Assembly: GCA_022661535.1 (NCBI GenBank)
Contig: JAKULF010000008.1
Location: 1,550,001 to 1,614,000 of the forward strand
Direction: 5' to 3'
Origin: Eutypa lata
Taxonomy: Eukaryota > Ascomycota > Sordariomycetes > Xylariales > Diatrypaceae
DNA length: 64,000 nt
The translations under genes and the position numbers were made by a program. Shown one piece after another: positions 21,052 through 32,498 of the stretch (the stretch's first letter is position 1; each line of letters begins with the position of its first letter). Below the pieces are notes generated by a model. That model was given only the letters and a program-made list of their open reading frames with translations, was not told the origin of the DNA and ran no database searches.

Positions 21052-22873
21052 ATGAGGCTCAACCTAATCAGCACACTGGTGGCTACTCTGGCTTTCTTGC
21101 CCTCTATTTTGGCCACCTGCTCCATCGAACCTCCTGCGCGACCAGATATCCAGCCTGGGCCGTTCAACGCCGGAAAAGCTATCCCCTTTTCTCCGCCGAG
21201 AAGCAAAGACCGCTATTGTTACGTCCAGCCGGGCTCAGAGGATCAACGTGACGACGCACCTAGGATTCTAGACGCATTTAATGACTGTAACAATGGCGGC
21301 ACTATCGTCTTTGATAAGTCGTACCTGATTGGCTCACCTCTTGACCTTACCTTCCTCAAGCATGTAGACGTCGTCATCACTGGCGAGATTCACTTTGACG
21401 ATAGTGATATATACTACTGGGCAGACAATAGTTTCAAGTTCGCTTTCCAAAACCAATCGACGTTTTGGAAGATCGGAGGCGAGGATGTCAACATATACGG
21501 TGATCTTGCCAATGACAAGTCGGTGATAGACGGTCACGGGGAGCCTTATTGGAAGGAAGCCCCCATCAACAAGACTGTAAGTATCTCTAGGCACGGATAC
21601 TAAGATATAGTTTTCGCTTCAGAATGTCCTTGAAGTAACTAACAGCATCATCCTTATTAGCTGTTGCGGCCCATCCTCTTGACTATTGAGGGTCTTAAGG
21701 GGGGAACGATGTCAAACTTGCGAATGCGTAACCCACCAAATGTAAGCCAATCTATCTTTGTTCCCCATTAATCATAGGTTTAGACTGGCCAATCCTCTAT
21801 CTCTGTATGATACTAATATTGGTTTTCAGTGGTTTAATATCATTGCGAACAGTTCTGATATTCTAATTAGCAATATGGACTTGAGAGCCACTGTAAGTCA
21901 AATTGTATCTACAGGTAGATAATTTACCCATTGCTAAAATGAGTGCTTCTAGAGCGAAAATGGAACTAAGATAGCAAACTCTGACGGTTGGGACACGTAC
22001 CGGTCTGATCGAGTTGTTATTCAGGACTCATATATCGTCAATACCGATGGTAAGTTCAAAACCGTCTGCTTCCTATGAAAAAGGGGGGTCTTCCTTCAAA
22101 AATGATGTGCATCTACTAATTTTTGAAATTGGAAAGACTGTGTCTCGTTCAAACCGAATAGTACCAACGTCGTAGTCCAGGACTTGGACTGTACGGGCTC
22201 GCATGGCATTAGTATCGGGTCTCTTGGTCAATATAAGGGGGAGACAGATATAGTGGAGAATCTCTATATTTACAATATCACCATGGCCAATGCCAGCGAC
22301 GGCGCACGTATCAAAGTCTGGCCCGGTATTGAATCCAAGTTTCAAGACCTGCTCAACGGCGGCGGTGGACTGGGTCATGTGCGAAACGTGACCTACGATG
22401 TTTTCCACCATAACAACAATGACCGAGCCATCACTATCACGCAATGCTATGGACAGAGCAACCAAACTCTCTGTACGGAATTTCCGGTAAGTTATCCAGC
22501 ATTGATGCTTCTGAAAGACCATTGACCATCTGACACACTAAACTCAGGCCAATCTAACTATTGAGGACATCACCATGAGGAATTTCGATGGAGTGGTTTC
22601 TACTAAACTCGATCCTCAAGCAGGGTCCCTGGTCTGCAGTGCTTCAGACGTGAGTTTATCTATTTTTTCTAAACGGGTACTCCAAGAAGTTTGTTGCTAA
22701 TGTTAGAATCTTGAAATACGTAGCGATGCAGCAATATTCAAGTCGAGAACATTACAGTTACAGTGCCAAGCGGAGAGCCCCCTATTTATGAGTGCCGAAA
22801 TCTCGACAACGATTTATTGAAAATCAACTGTACAAATACCATAGACGACGAAAGGGACACTTCTCAGGGCTAG
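21052..22873 (+). CDS. Secreted GH28 exo-polygalacturonase, seven exons
   Basis: A glycoside hydrolase family 28 pectinase that would release galacturonic acid from the non-reducing end of homogalacturonan outside the cell. Exons: 21052-21576, 21661-21741, 21830-21892, 21953-22049, 22137-22486, 22548-22649 and 22724-22873. They join in phase to give 455 residues. A signal peptide covers the first 20 or so residues. GH28 catalytic landmarks are all present: NSDGWDTY (Asp234; the usual NTD reads NSD), Asp255-Asp256 in [22 protein letters not shown] (His278) and RIKVW (Arg313-Lys315). The GSHG..GSLGQY and [13 protein letters not shown] wording is typical of exo-acting rather than endo-acting members. 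Several N-glycosylation sites (NQS, NKT, NGT, NST, NIT, NQT) support secretion. Introns are 55-95 bp, several with CTAAT/CTAAC branch sites. Confidence 0.92.
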
Positions 22874-23229
22874 TCCGAAGCAATCTAGTCCATAACAAGC
22901 TGTATCATATCTCGTCTCAAGTTGAATACATACATAGCTTGCAACGTTTTAGCCCTTGTGTTCTAATATGACCGGGTCTGTTAGCGTCTAGCCTCCCCTT
23001 AATTTAATACCCGAGATGTTCTCATGTATTGGAGCCCCATTTATTCTAAGACCCCTATACGCCATACAATCTCTAATAACGGTATTATATTTATGCAACG
23101 TCATAACATATTACATTGAAGCCTGTTTAGTGGTAGATAACTCATAAGCTTTCGAGGCATGAAGGCCAACACTCTCAAGATAGCATGATTAAGATGTTCC
23201 TGACACCCTACTTAGAGCTTCGCATGATC
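22874..23229. other. Spacer between convergent genes
   Basis: About 350 bp between the ends of the exo-polygalacturonase gene and the second rhodopsin-fold gene. It is AT-rich, probably both 3' UTRs. Nothing else is seen. Confidence 0.45.
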
Positions 23230-24825
23230 TCATGCGTTGTACTTCACTGCCGTCTCTGTCTGCACAGATATCCCCTGTGGATTAACCTCCTGAAATCTCA
23301 TATCGACAGACCCCTCATAGTCAGAATCCAAGCAGTTGCTCGTACTCCTCTCCGTTGTGGCTCCAGTCTTATGTTGAGCTCCATCGCGCCGCCAAAGTTG
23401 AAGTTCATCCGCGTCGTCCGTTGCGTCGAGCATGAAAGGGCCGTCTTCTGATCTATCGTCACGCGACTCCATCTCGTAGCCGTTCAACTTTGCTTCGCGA
23501 CGCTCGGCGTTTCGCCCGACGGCGGTAGAGTAGGGTTCGGGCTGCTTGTTAGACTCTTCCTTGGAATTCCGAAGCTCGCTGCTGAAGAGGGGTCCGAGGT
23601 ACTGCTTCACGAAAGGTTGGAGGGCAGGCACCGAGGCGCAGAGGATGCCGAGATTGACTTCGAGATACGACCAGTGGAACTGTTCGACGATGTCCCACGT
23701 GTAATCTTTAGGGACTGACAAGACCCCTATCATCTGTATGGTTCGCTTGATCGCTATTGCACATACGCTATCAATTGCGGTGAGTTAGTCTCACGGTTGG
23801 GATTGCCTATCTAGTTAGAGTGGCTGGTTCGGAGAACTCACAAGCCACCTGTGGCAAATATAAGTATTATCGAAGCTTTCTTCATCTTTCTCATCTGGAG
23901 AGGTATCACAACCTGTGATGGAGGTGTAAGCAACTGTTCATCGTATATGATATCATTTTCGAGTAAGCCAGCAAGAATAACCAAGCATTTCAAGTCACAT
24001 ACTGGAATAGGTAATATAAGGATAGCAATGTCCATGATGATGTTAGCTATACTTAGGACCATCATGACTGTTAACATGTTGGAACATTTGGGGTCCAAAA
24101 TCGAAATGTCCCAGCCAGCAGCGACAGGTTTACATCGGAATATCATTGCAAATATGTATGCGACTGAATAGCTTGCTGTAAGACCCAAAAGTGTATGAAC
24201 CGTTATTCGAAAGTACTTCTGAGGCGACAACCGTAGGTAGAGTGCCAGGATAGACAATTTCGAAAATGTGATACTGAGACAATAGAAGCATGTTGTAACG
24301 AGAGTCCACTAGCACAGATGTTGTTAGCGACCAAGGCTTTTGAAATACATATGTATGGATTTCTTCGAGTTCACTCACAATCCCAAGACCCGGGTTATAC
24401 TGTTCGAAGGTGACATCCCACATATGTATACCCACCCCACTTCCTCGGACTTATTATCAAGTAGCAAGGGTCAGCCGAATGTCGACTCGAAGTTATTGTA
24501 GATTTGCACTCACGCGGTGTGTTTACCCCCAACATTATCAGGGAGAAGCCCATGGCTATAACAACTAGAACTGTTGTCCATTACGTCAGTTCTCCCTCAT
24601 GACCCTAGTAGAATGGGAACTTAGTAATCTTAACTCACAATCATCGATATGGAGACCATTGTGTACGACTTTAGTTCTCGTGAAAATCCTCAATGATACA
24701 ACGATCAAAGCCACCATGGTAGTCGCAACACCAGATGCTATCAGTTCGGGCTGGAGGGTGGCACCGCTTCCCCGGACTTGGCCCGGCGGCGGTTCTATCA
24801 TGTATTTGACACCGGATGTGTCCAT
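23230..24825 (-). CDS. Second fungal rhodopsin-fold (SAT4-type) membrane protein
   Basis: Six exons on the minus strand were inferred: 24825-24639, 24570-24514, 24449-24379, 24308-24003, 23912-23842 and 23767-23230. All phases close and give 409 residues, almost the same length as the paralogue at 1150-2937. Family signatures: SLRIFTRTKV then Asp61-Asp62, VGIHMWDV after TM2, FSKLSILALYLRL (about 120-132), CKPVAAGWD before the conserved Cys, IMDIAILILPIP, and a last TM followed by a long charged tail of about 150 residues. It belongs to the same family as the first protein, but sequence identity looks low by eye, so this is not a recent duplication. The acceptor at 24450 is an AAG rather than TAG/CAG and is the least certain junction. 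Ligand and role are unknown. Confidence 0.83.
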
Positions 24826-27111
24826 CGTGATAAACCTAAAGAGAGCGCAAGTGTGAATAAACTTAGGTTACAATTTACAACATGATAACGAATGCAATAA
24901 ATCGCCGTAGAAGGCTCACGGACTCAAATATGTCCTCAGACACATCGTGTCACACGTGGGAGCAGCCAAAAGAAAATTATTATCCATTGCAACTGATTTA
25001 TCATTATATTTTGGTATCGCGGATACGCCCGCCTCAGGGATCAGGTTATCTCGGATGGTGTTCCCCGGCGTCCGTATCTGCCTGTTACATTATTAACGCA
25101 ATATTTGTTGCGAGCAGCTCCGCATAACTTTACGAAGGGCCTGGTTCACCATGGTAATCATATTCCCTTCGAACAGTGAATCGTAAAGCAATTCCATACA
25201 CTACTCTTATTATAAGTTCGTTAAAGGACTTGAGAATAGATCTTCAAGCTATGCAGTTCCATATCATGATTATCTAAAGGGTTGATATTTCACACGGGAA
25301 GACTGATTAAAGATCTCACAGACTAAATAAAAAGCAAATCTTATCCACGGTGTCGGTACCGGAAACTAACCAATCATAACCAATAGGTAAGGATTTCAGG
25401 GCAAAAGTCCCTGTATGTCCCAGCCAAAACTTGCCAACTTGCAGTGTGAAGTATTATAATCTTAGTCTCCTCACCAAGACATGATGCATAAACGAGGACT
25501 GAAGCTAGTGATCTTAAGTACGGTCAGATGACGTTATCTCCGACCTTGATTCAACTTTCATTCACAGCACCGGATGGTTCTCACCGGTTCCTACATCCAA
25601 AAATTTCGAAAAGAAATGTTACAACTGTTAATGAACATGATTCTAAATGTATAACCTGTAGCGGATTAACCCCTGAAGGTCACGTTACGAGTTTAACTCC
25701 ATACTGTCATATATCACTCTCCTAGAAGTTTTCACCGACATTGCCATGTTTTTCCTAAGGAACACCAGTGTTTGATATTATGCTTAAATACAACTACTAG
25801 GTAATTTTGAACAGTTGAAACGAGTTTTTGTTTCTACTGCCGGATCTAAACGCCTTGCAACGGTATATCTTTATGCACATAGTGGTATCTAAAATGACAG
25901 GTTCGCAAACGTGCCTTAAATAATTATGTTACACATGTAATATGTTTAAGACTGGCAGGGATTGTAAGGGTCTGAAGTTCCTCGACAAGCTAGAACCCGG
26001 TATTCAATAAAAGTATCCAATGCTTAATTACTTCCCAATCAAAATGGACGTTTAAATCGGTTGGTGATTTGGAATCATATTGTTGCAAGCCACAGTGTCA
26101 GAAGGTTCTTGAGACGACAAAAGGGGGAGGATGTGCGTAATATGTACAATAATTGTTCGATGTTAGATTTACCCACACGCCAAACAACGTTATGATATTT
26201 TGGTCGCTGAAGTCTCTGGTTCAATAAAGCATACTACTTATTAATTCACATAGGCATATAGTACGAAATACCTAGGTGAGCTGGTGAGCTACCCCTCCCC
26301 AGAGGATGTTACCCGAGACAAGCCGTTTTGCAAGGATGAAGAGTCAAACAGTAACGGCATCCCGATGGGCAAGATCAGAACCTGAAGCACGCAGGCAATT
26401 CCTAGCTTTCATCTGCATGTATCTAGTTCTGGAGTTGGCATACCGGCCTGCACGAAACTAATCCTCAGCGCATTCAACGTGTTCCACCTCAATGAGATGT
26501 CTTTGAAACTTCAGGGGCTAGGTTATGAACCTCGCATCGCATGGTAAAAGCGAGAAGGACAAAATGACAAGTCAAGTGCGAGAATGCAGTACACTAATAT
26601 CTCAGTATCGCTAATCCACTAGGTCAAGCCTACATCGGATGCCACCCGTTGCAAAAGACGGGACTTTCGCCTTGGTAAGCTACACCAGCCATGTTCCATA
26701 GCGTTTCGTATCACTTGTCTGTGTCATTTCTATGAAACGCGCTCTCCTCCAGTTATCTTTGTGTCTCTAGAAACACGCTGGTATGGAATAGATAAAGACT
26801 TATCAAAGGTCGATCACTTCTCGGAGAATATTGCCATGCATCGTATAAACTGTCCACTCTTAAGTATCTTTCTACAAATCATGTATTACGTTACATTGCG
26901 CATGGCACCAATGTCCTCTTCCCTGTTATGTTCATGTGCGGGGAGTATGCAAAGTGTCGTTTTCGCCTGTGTTATATTATGATCGCTGTGGCTTCCAATT
27001 TTTAAACTTTTGACCCCATCAACTGCTGTTACAAACCAACAGCCAGCTTTGCCAATTTATACTTGTATACGGAGCTGATAACCTTATGTAATTCCTAGTT
27101 CAACCAAGCCT
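24826..27111. other. 2.3-kb gene-poor region
   Basis: No supported gene. Frames of 65-80 codons at 24882-25127, 25528-25725 and 26761-26982 have no recognisable family or phase-consistent partner exon. The right end is the promoter of the P450 gene. The stretch near 26280-26540 is less AT-rich than its surroundings but I cannot assign it. Confidence 0.5.
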
Positions 27112-28842
27112 ATGTTATCGCATCCCGTTATGTTCGAAGCATCTCTTTATACCCTAGGGAGTGCTGTGATTGCTTTTGTAAGGCTCCATATCCGAAGTCT
27201 AGTCTCAGCCGTGTTACAGTTTGCTGACATTTTGTCAAGATCGTAGCGGTCCAACTGGCAAAATATGCCTATCTGCTCTGGTTCCACCCGATGGCCAAGT
27301 ATCCTGGTCCCAGGCTCGCAGCAGTCTCTGAGGTAAGGGGTAAGAACTGCCATAACGGCATTGTTTTATACTAAAGGGGTGCAGATATGGTATGCTTGGG
27401 CTTGGACGTCAGGGAAGTGGCATAAGTTTATCAGTGAATCACATCAGAAATATGGTAATCCTACTTCTATTCGGTTAGCTATAGTTCGTTCATGACTGAT
27501 GGATAATTGCTGTAGGTGATGTTATTCGGATTGCTCCGAATGAACTCTCATTTGCCACGGTCCAGTCGTTTAGGGACATCTATGGACCTGCTTCGAAATC
27601 CCGAAAATTATTTTTGAAGTCTGATCGATTCTATGACATCGGCATATCCAATATCGCTTTCGAAATAAACCCAGAGGAGCATGCTAAGCAGTACAAGCTG
27701 TTCGCCCCCGCATTCCGCTCATCGGCATTGCGTTCTCAGGAACACATCATACACGAACATGTAGACCTGTTCATTGATCAGCTAGGCCGGTTAGGCGTGT
27801 CGACAGAGAAGAGTCTTAATATTTCATTATGGTTTGAGTGGCTCACATTTGATATCATAGGTGTGTGCACTAAGATCCGCCCATCTTCAAGCTCAGGCTG
27901 ACATGATACATGGAAGGCGAACTTACATTTGGGGAGTCATTCAATGCGATACGCGATACCAAGTCACACTACTGGGTCACCCTTCTTCTCGGTGCCAACT
28001 ACGGTGGAAGCATCTACAACCTTCGAAAACGCCTTGCTTTCATTGGGCCACTTCTGCGCTTCGCTCCAAGCCTTTCGAAGACGGCGAAAGAGGCACTGAA
28101 GTGTGTCACGCAGCATCGAGCACTTACCCTCGAGAAAACAAAGAAGCGTATCGAGATGGGCGAGTCTCATCGCACGGAGGACTTCTTCGCATATGCCATC
28201 AAGACGGGGTACACCGATGAGAACCAGCTGGCAAACCAGGCTAACGTCTTCATTAACGCCGGCGCCACTACCAGCGCACAAACCCTTGCGACAACCCTAT
28301 GTTTCCTTGGCAACCGAGCGAATGCGCACTGCCTGATACGTCTCCAAGAGGAAGTCCGCAGCTCCTTCAAAAGATACGAGGATATCATTAGCGAGTCTGT
28401 CTCGCAGCTGAGCTACCTGAATGCTGTGCTCGAGGAAACCATGCGTATCATGCCACCCTCTCCTGTCGGTCCGCCGCGAGTGAGTCCAGGTGAGATGGTT
28501 GACGGCATATACGTGCCCAGAGGTGTCTATGTCTCCACAGATATTTGGTCCATCCACCGTGACCCTCGCCTTATGGAACGTCCCGAGGCATTCGATCCTT
28601 CCCGCTGGCTTGGCAATAGCCGGCCTTATACTGTGCCGTTCTCCATCGGACCCCGGATGTGCATTGGCGTCAACTTGGCCTATATGGAGATGCGCATTAT
28701 TCTTGCCAAGATGGTTTATTCCTACGACTGGACCCTGACGGAGGATGTCGACTGGCTCGAAAGTAGCAAATTGCTCCAGCTCTGGACGAAACCGAAATTG
28801 ATGGTTCGATTCACTACACCACAGCTTAGGGAGTCAAAGTAG
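27112..28842 (+). CDS. Cytochrome P450 monooxygenase, five exons
   Basis: A membrane-anchored haem monooxygenase of the fungal microsomal type. Exons 27112-27177, 27240-27332, 27385-27454, 27516-27860 and 27917-28842 join in phase to encode 499 residues. The first exon and start of the second form an N-terminal hydrophobic anchor, followed by WFHPMAKYPGPRLAAVSE. Diagnostic motifs are intact: the oxygen-activation motif AGATT in helix I (306-310), ExxR as ETMR (365-368), FDPSRWL, and the haem-ligand loop FSIGPRMCIG with Cys440. All key residues are present, so the enzyme should be active. The substrate is unknown; the overall wording resembles the clan that includes trichothecene-type and benzoate-type fungal P450s. 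No synthase or transporter gene lies beside it. The 56-bp last intron ends in AAG. Confidence 0.9.
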
Positions 28843-29161
28843 TAGCTAAATATACTATCAACACAGGGCCTAGATTGAGGTCTCATATTAACTTACGTTC
28901 CCTAATATACTGTGACGTCATAGTGTTGTAATGAGTCATTGAATAGGTGCTTTCGCATTATCTAGTTGATAGATGCATGTCTTGATATTTTAAGAAAGGG
29001 GTGCTTGCTCCAACACTTAAGGAGAATACATGGCATAAATCATACTCAAATTTAACAATATAAGGCAACACAATTGCACCTTGACGTTGAATCTTCCTTT
29101 ATTTAAGGTAGCTTGTTGTAGCCTCAACACTTATATGATATGACAAGGTAACTAATTACAA
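28843..29161. other. Spacer
   Basis: About 320 bp, AT-rich, between two co-oriented genes. It carries the P450 3' UTR and the promoter of the nuclease-like gene. No specific element stands out. Confidence 0.45.
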
Positions 29162-30727
29162 ATGAAAAAGACACTGACATTCATGAAAAGACAACATGAG
29201 AAGAGTTTTCCATCACTAGGGCACTATCGTCAATTGGCTGTTTCTCTCGCATGTCCAATGAATAATCGACCGAAAACAACTCGTGGGCGTGTATCCCCTC
29301 CCCCTCTTAAGCGACAGAGGCGGGCCTCAACTCTAGCATCTTCTACATTCCATGAACAGGCAGCGGAACCTTTTACCTCGACCCCTGGTACGCTACGCAT
29401 CTTCTCCTGGAACGTCAACGGTATTGCGCCATTTATTCGAGACTACTTCCAAAAGCCCATCAGCGCTTTCTTCAAGCCAGCTTTAGGTGTAGGCAAAAAG
29501 CGACGGAGGGGTAGTGATGATGGTGAAAGCAATGATGACGTCACTGCCGACAGCCAAAAGGAGGAGCCCAGTGAATTGGCCAGAATAGAAGACCTAGCAA
29601 CAGAAGGCAAAGCTTCGTTGCGTCTGGCATTGCGAAGGTATCGCTGGCCTCATATTCTGTTTTTGCAGGAGGTGAAGATTAGGCTTGATGATACCAAGAC
29701 GATGGCCGCTGTCAGAGCTGCGGTTAATGATGTTAACTATCTCAACGAGTTGGATCGCGTTGACCGAGTTCGTAGCCGCGATGGTGAAGTGGTTTCGGAG
29801 AATACGGAATCCTCCTACGACACACGACTTCAAGATGGAGGGCCTACTTACGAGGTACGGTTTACCTTACCCTCAGATCCCCGCAACGCCAAAGGTTTCG
29901 GTGGTAAATTGTATGGTGTGGCAACTGTTATCCGCAAAGATTTCATGGGTAGATATGTTGAGACGATTAGGGAAGTTTCATGGGACCGAGAAGGTCGCGT
30001 CCAGGTCGTCGAGACCCGGGGACTGTCCTTTCCATTAGCTACAGACTTCGCGACATCACCCTGGTCAAGTCCGGAGACGCTCAGCGTTGAGAGCTCTAGT
30101 AACAACACTGAATTCGGCATCAACCTTGCCATTATAAACATATACGCCGTTAATGGAACCAATAACCCTTACTACAATACATACACGGGCGCCGAGGCGG
30201 GCACGCGCCACGATCGAAAACTCGCTGTCCATACCGAGCTGCTCCAAGAAGCCCATGCCCTGCAGCGCAGGGGTTTCCAGGTAATCATCGCAGGTGACCT
30301 CAATGTGGCCCGCAACGAACTTGATGGATATCCAAATTTACGAACCTACCCTCATCAGCACGTACTCAACCGTATAGACTTTAACACGAAATTCTTCACT
30401 CAAGAGCCCATCAAGAATACCTCCTCTGGGGCTATGTATTCTAGGGATCCAGCAGCGGTAGCCAAAGAGGCCATCCAGGGGTTTGATGGCATCGATACGT
30501 TTCGACATCTGCACGGATCCGAACGGAGGTACAGCTACTATCCGAGGACCCGATCCTGGGGCGCGAGCTGTGACCGCGTTGACCTCATCATCACGTCGAG
30601 GACTTTGTCGGGTTTTGTTGTAGCGGCTGGGATATGTGACAACCCGAGGGATAGAGGGCCAAGTGATCACTGCCCGGTATGGGCCGAGATCGGACGCTAT
30701 ACCAATGGAGCCAGGCCTTGTGTTTGA
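29162..30727 (+). CDS. Exonuclease III/AP-endonuclease-like protein (EEP superfamily)
   Basis: One exon encodes 521 residues. The endonuclease/exonuclease/phosphatase fold is complete: FSWNVNGI (Asn near 84), LFLQEVK (Glu near 170), GFGGKLYGVATVIRKDF, INIYAVNG, IAGDLNVA (Asp/Asn near 379/381), CDRVDLII and PSDHCPVW (Asp-His near 501-502). These are the metal and catalytic residues of exonuclease III-type AP endonucleases, so a DNA repair or DNA 3'-processing role is likely. Compared with fungal Apn2 it lacks a C-terminal zinc (GRF) extension, and it has two insertions: a charged KKRRRGSDDGE-type stretch near 112-140 and a variable one near 200-230. A basic cluster (about 44-54, PPPLKRQRR) could be a nuclear signal. 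A second in-frame ATG at 29258 may be the true start, since the first 32 residues look leader-like and are of uncertain value. Confidence 0.85.
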   Translation: MKKTLTFMKRQHEKSFPSLGHYRQLAVSLACPMNNRPKTTRGRVSPPPLKRQRRASTLASSTFHEQAAEPFTSTPGTLRIFSWNVNGIAPFIRDYFQKPISAFFKPALGVGKKRRRGSDDGESNDDVTADSQKEEPSELARIEDLATEGKASLRLALRRYRWPHILFLQEVKIRLDDTKTMAAVRAAVNDVNYLNELDRVDRVRSRDGEVVSENTESSYDTRLQDGGPTYEVRFTLPSDPRNAKGFGGKLYGVATVIRKDFMGRYVETIREVSWDREGRVQVVETRGLSFPLATDFATSPWSSPETLSVESSSNNTEFGINLAIINIYAVNGTNNPYYNTYTGAEAGTRHDRKLAVHTELLQEAHALQRRGFQVIIAGDLNVARNELDGYPNLRTYPHQHVLNRIDFNTKFFTQEPIKNTSSGAMYSRDPAAVAKEAIQGFDGIDTFRHLHGSERRYSYYPRTRSWGASCDRVDLIITSRTLSGFVVAAGICDNPRDRGPSDHCPVWAEIGRYTNGARPCV

Positions 30728-31273
30728 TTGCCGCACGGCGATCTGATTTCCCCATGTTATGGACCCCGGGACCCGCACCGGCGAACTAGTAAGGCCGCAG
30801 CTGACCCTCGTGACGTTCGGATAGTGCAGTGTTCTCGGAACGGCGGAGTATAAACACCCGAGTGATAACATGCAGGTATCTACATACATATAGTATGCTC
30901 AGCACACTGCGCGACCATGATACGAAGGCTGCATACATATCATAATTCGATTGTATTGGAAAGAGTCATCTCCTCATATCTTAGAACCAGCATCCTTTCG
31001 TCGAAGTTGAGGTAGGAGCCAACTCCTTCATAATTAGCAATATAGCCAATGACGGAACAATATGGGACGGACTAGAGACGTCACACAACACCCAGAGCTA
31101 CATCTTGTCAATGCAACTCCCAATGTAGCAACGGTGCACCCTCCACTGTTACCCCACGGCTTTAGTTCAAAGATGCGGGGAAGTTATACGGCGTATAAAT
31201 TACTAGCCATGTTTCCGAGATCTAGCCCAGGGAATCATTACCTATTCAACTTCATCCGAGATATCCAATCAGT
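30728..31273. other. Spacer, promoter of the next dehydrogenase
   Basis: About 550 bp without a supported gene. The left part is GC-richer and continuous with the upstream gene's composition; the right part is AT-rich. A CATACATATAG tract lies near 30882-30892. Confidence 0.45.
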
Positions 31274-32498
31274 ATGAAGTCCGTTGCACAAAAACTAACA
31301 AGGACGGCGGTACGATACCGCACGCTACCAACGTCATCGTTGGTTACCTCAAGATTCCCTGCCAACAACAGTAGCAACCGTCTTATGGGACTAGGAGCTT
31401 GTCATTACTCCTCGTCTGCTCGCACATCAGTCGAGGGACGAAATGCCATTGTGACTGGCTCATCTAGGGGCATTGGGAAGGCCATTGCCATCAGACTGGC
31501 ATCGGATGGCTACAACGTGTGCATCAACGACATTGCTGCCAATGAAAAGGGCTGCGAAGAAACGGCAGCAGAGATCCAGGGCTTAGGAAGAAAAGCATGT
31601 GTAGCAATTGCCGACGTTACGAAAAGGGACGAGGTCAAGCAGATGGTACAGACCAGCGTAAAGGCGCTAGGGCCGCTGGATACTATGTATGTCAGCTGGA
31701 TATTCAATTTGGACTCCTATTACCACATTTCTCAAGCTGTCTGTTCCGGGGAAAGCTGACACTATCAATTCCAGGATTGCAAACGCAGGCATTGTTCTTG
31801 TGAAAGGTGTCCTCGACGTCACAGAAGAGGATTTCAACCGTCTATTCGGGGTTAACGTGTTTGGGGTGCACAACTGCGTGAGTGGCTTCCAGAGTCATCT
31901 ATCCCTTGTCTGACGTGCTCCAGGAGCATTTGATTCTTGGTCAATAGAAACTTTCGCTTCTGGAGCACGGCTTAGAACTCACGAAATACCACTAGAGTGT
32001 CTAAAGAGAAGTAGCTAACTCCAGATGCCACAGTATGCGGAAGCCGCCCTGCAAATGATAAGCCAGAAGGCGGCGGAGGGAAAGGGCCCATGGTCGCCGG
32101 AGAACGACCGGCCCATCGGCAAGATCATCGGTGCGGCCTCGACAGCCGGGTTCAAGCCCTTCCAGCTGCTGGGCCACTACAGCTCGACCAAGTGGGCGGT
32201 GCGGGGCCTCACGCACGCATACGCCATGGAGCTGGCGCCGAAGGGAATCACCGTCAACGCGTACGCGCCGGGCATCGTGGGCACCAAGATGTGGGACCAG
32301 ATCGACGCGCAGATCGCCGAGCAGACGGGCCGCCGCCGCGGCGAGGTCCTCGACAGCTCCGTCCGCGACAAGACGGCCCTCGGCCGCGTCAGCGTCGCCG
32401 AGGACGTCTCGAACCTCGTCAGCTTCCTGGCCAGCAGCGACAGCGATTTCGTCACGGGGCAGACCCAGATTGTCGATGGCGGGATTTACTTTGTTTAA
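31274..32498 (+). CDS. Short-chain dehydrogenase, diacetyl/acetoin reductase-like
   Basis: Three exons, 31274-31686, 31775-31877 and 32025-32498, join in phase to give 329 residues. It is a classical SDR: TGSSRGIG (61-68), DV in ADVTK, NAG at 141-143, a catalytic Ser near 211 in GAAST, and YSSTK (Tyr224, Lys228), followed by VNAYAPGIVGTKMW and a C-terminal VTGQTQIVDGG. The wording from YSSTK onward is close to acetoin (diacetyl) reductases and related polyol dehydrogenases, so reduction of a small dicarbonyl or ketose is a fair guess. A 50-residue N-terminal extension rich in Arg, Ser and Thr with few acidic residues suggests mitochondrial import. Exon 3 is strikingly GC-rich at third positions, unlike exons 1 and 2. 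Confidence 0.88.

Noticed and set aside
27112..32498. Possible biosynthetic cluster (P450 plus dehydrogenase)
   Set aside because: No synthase, transporter or pathway regulator lies nearby, and a DNA-repair-type nuclease gene sits between the two, so a cluster is not supported.
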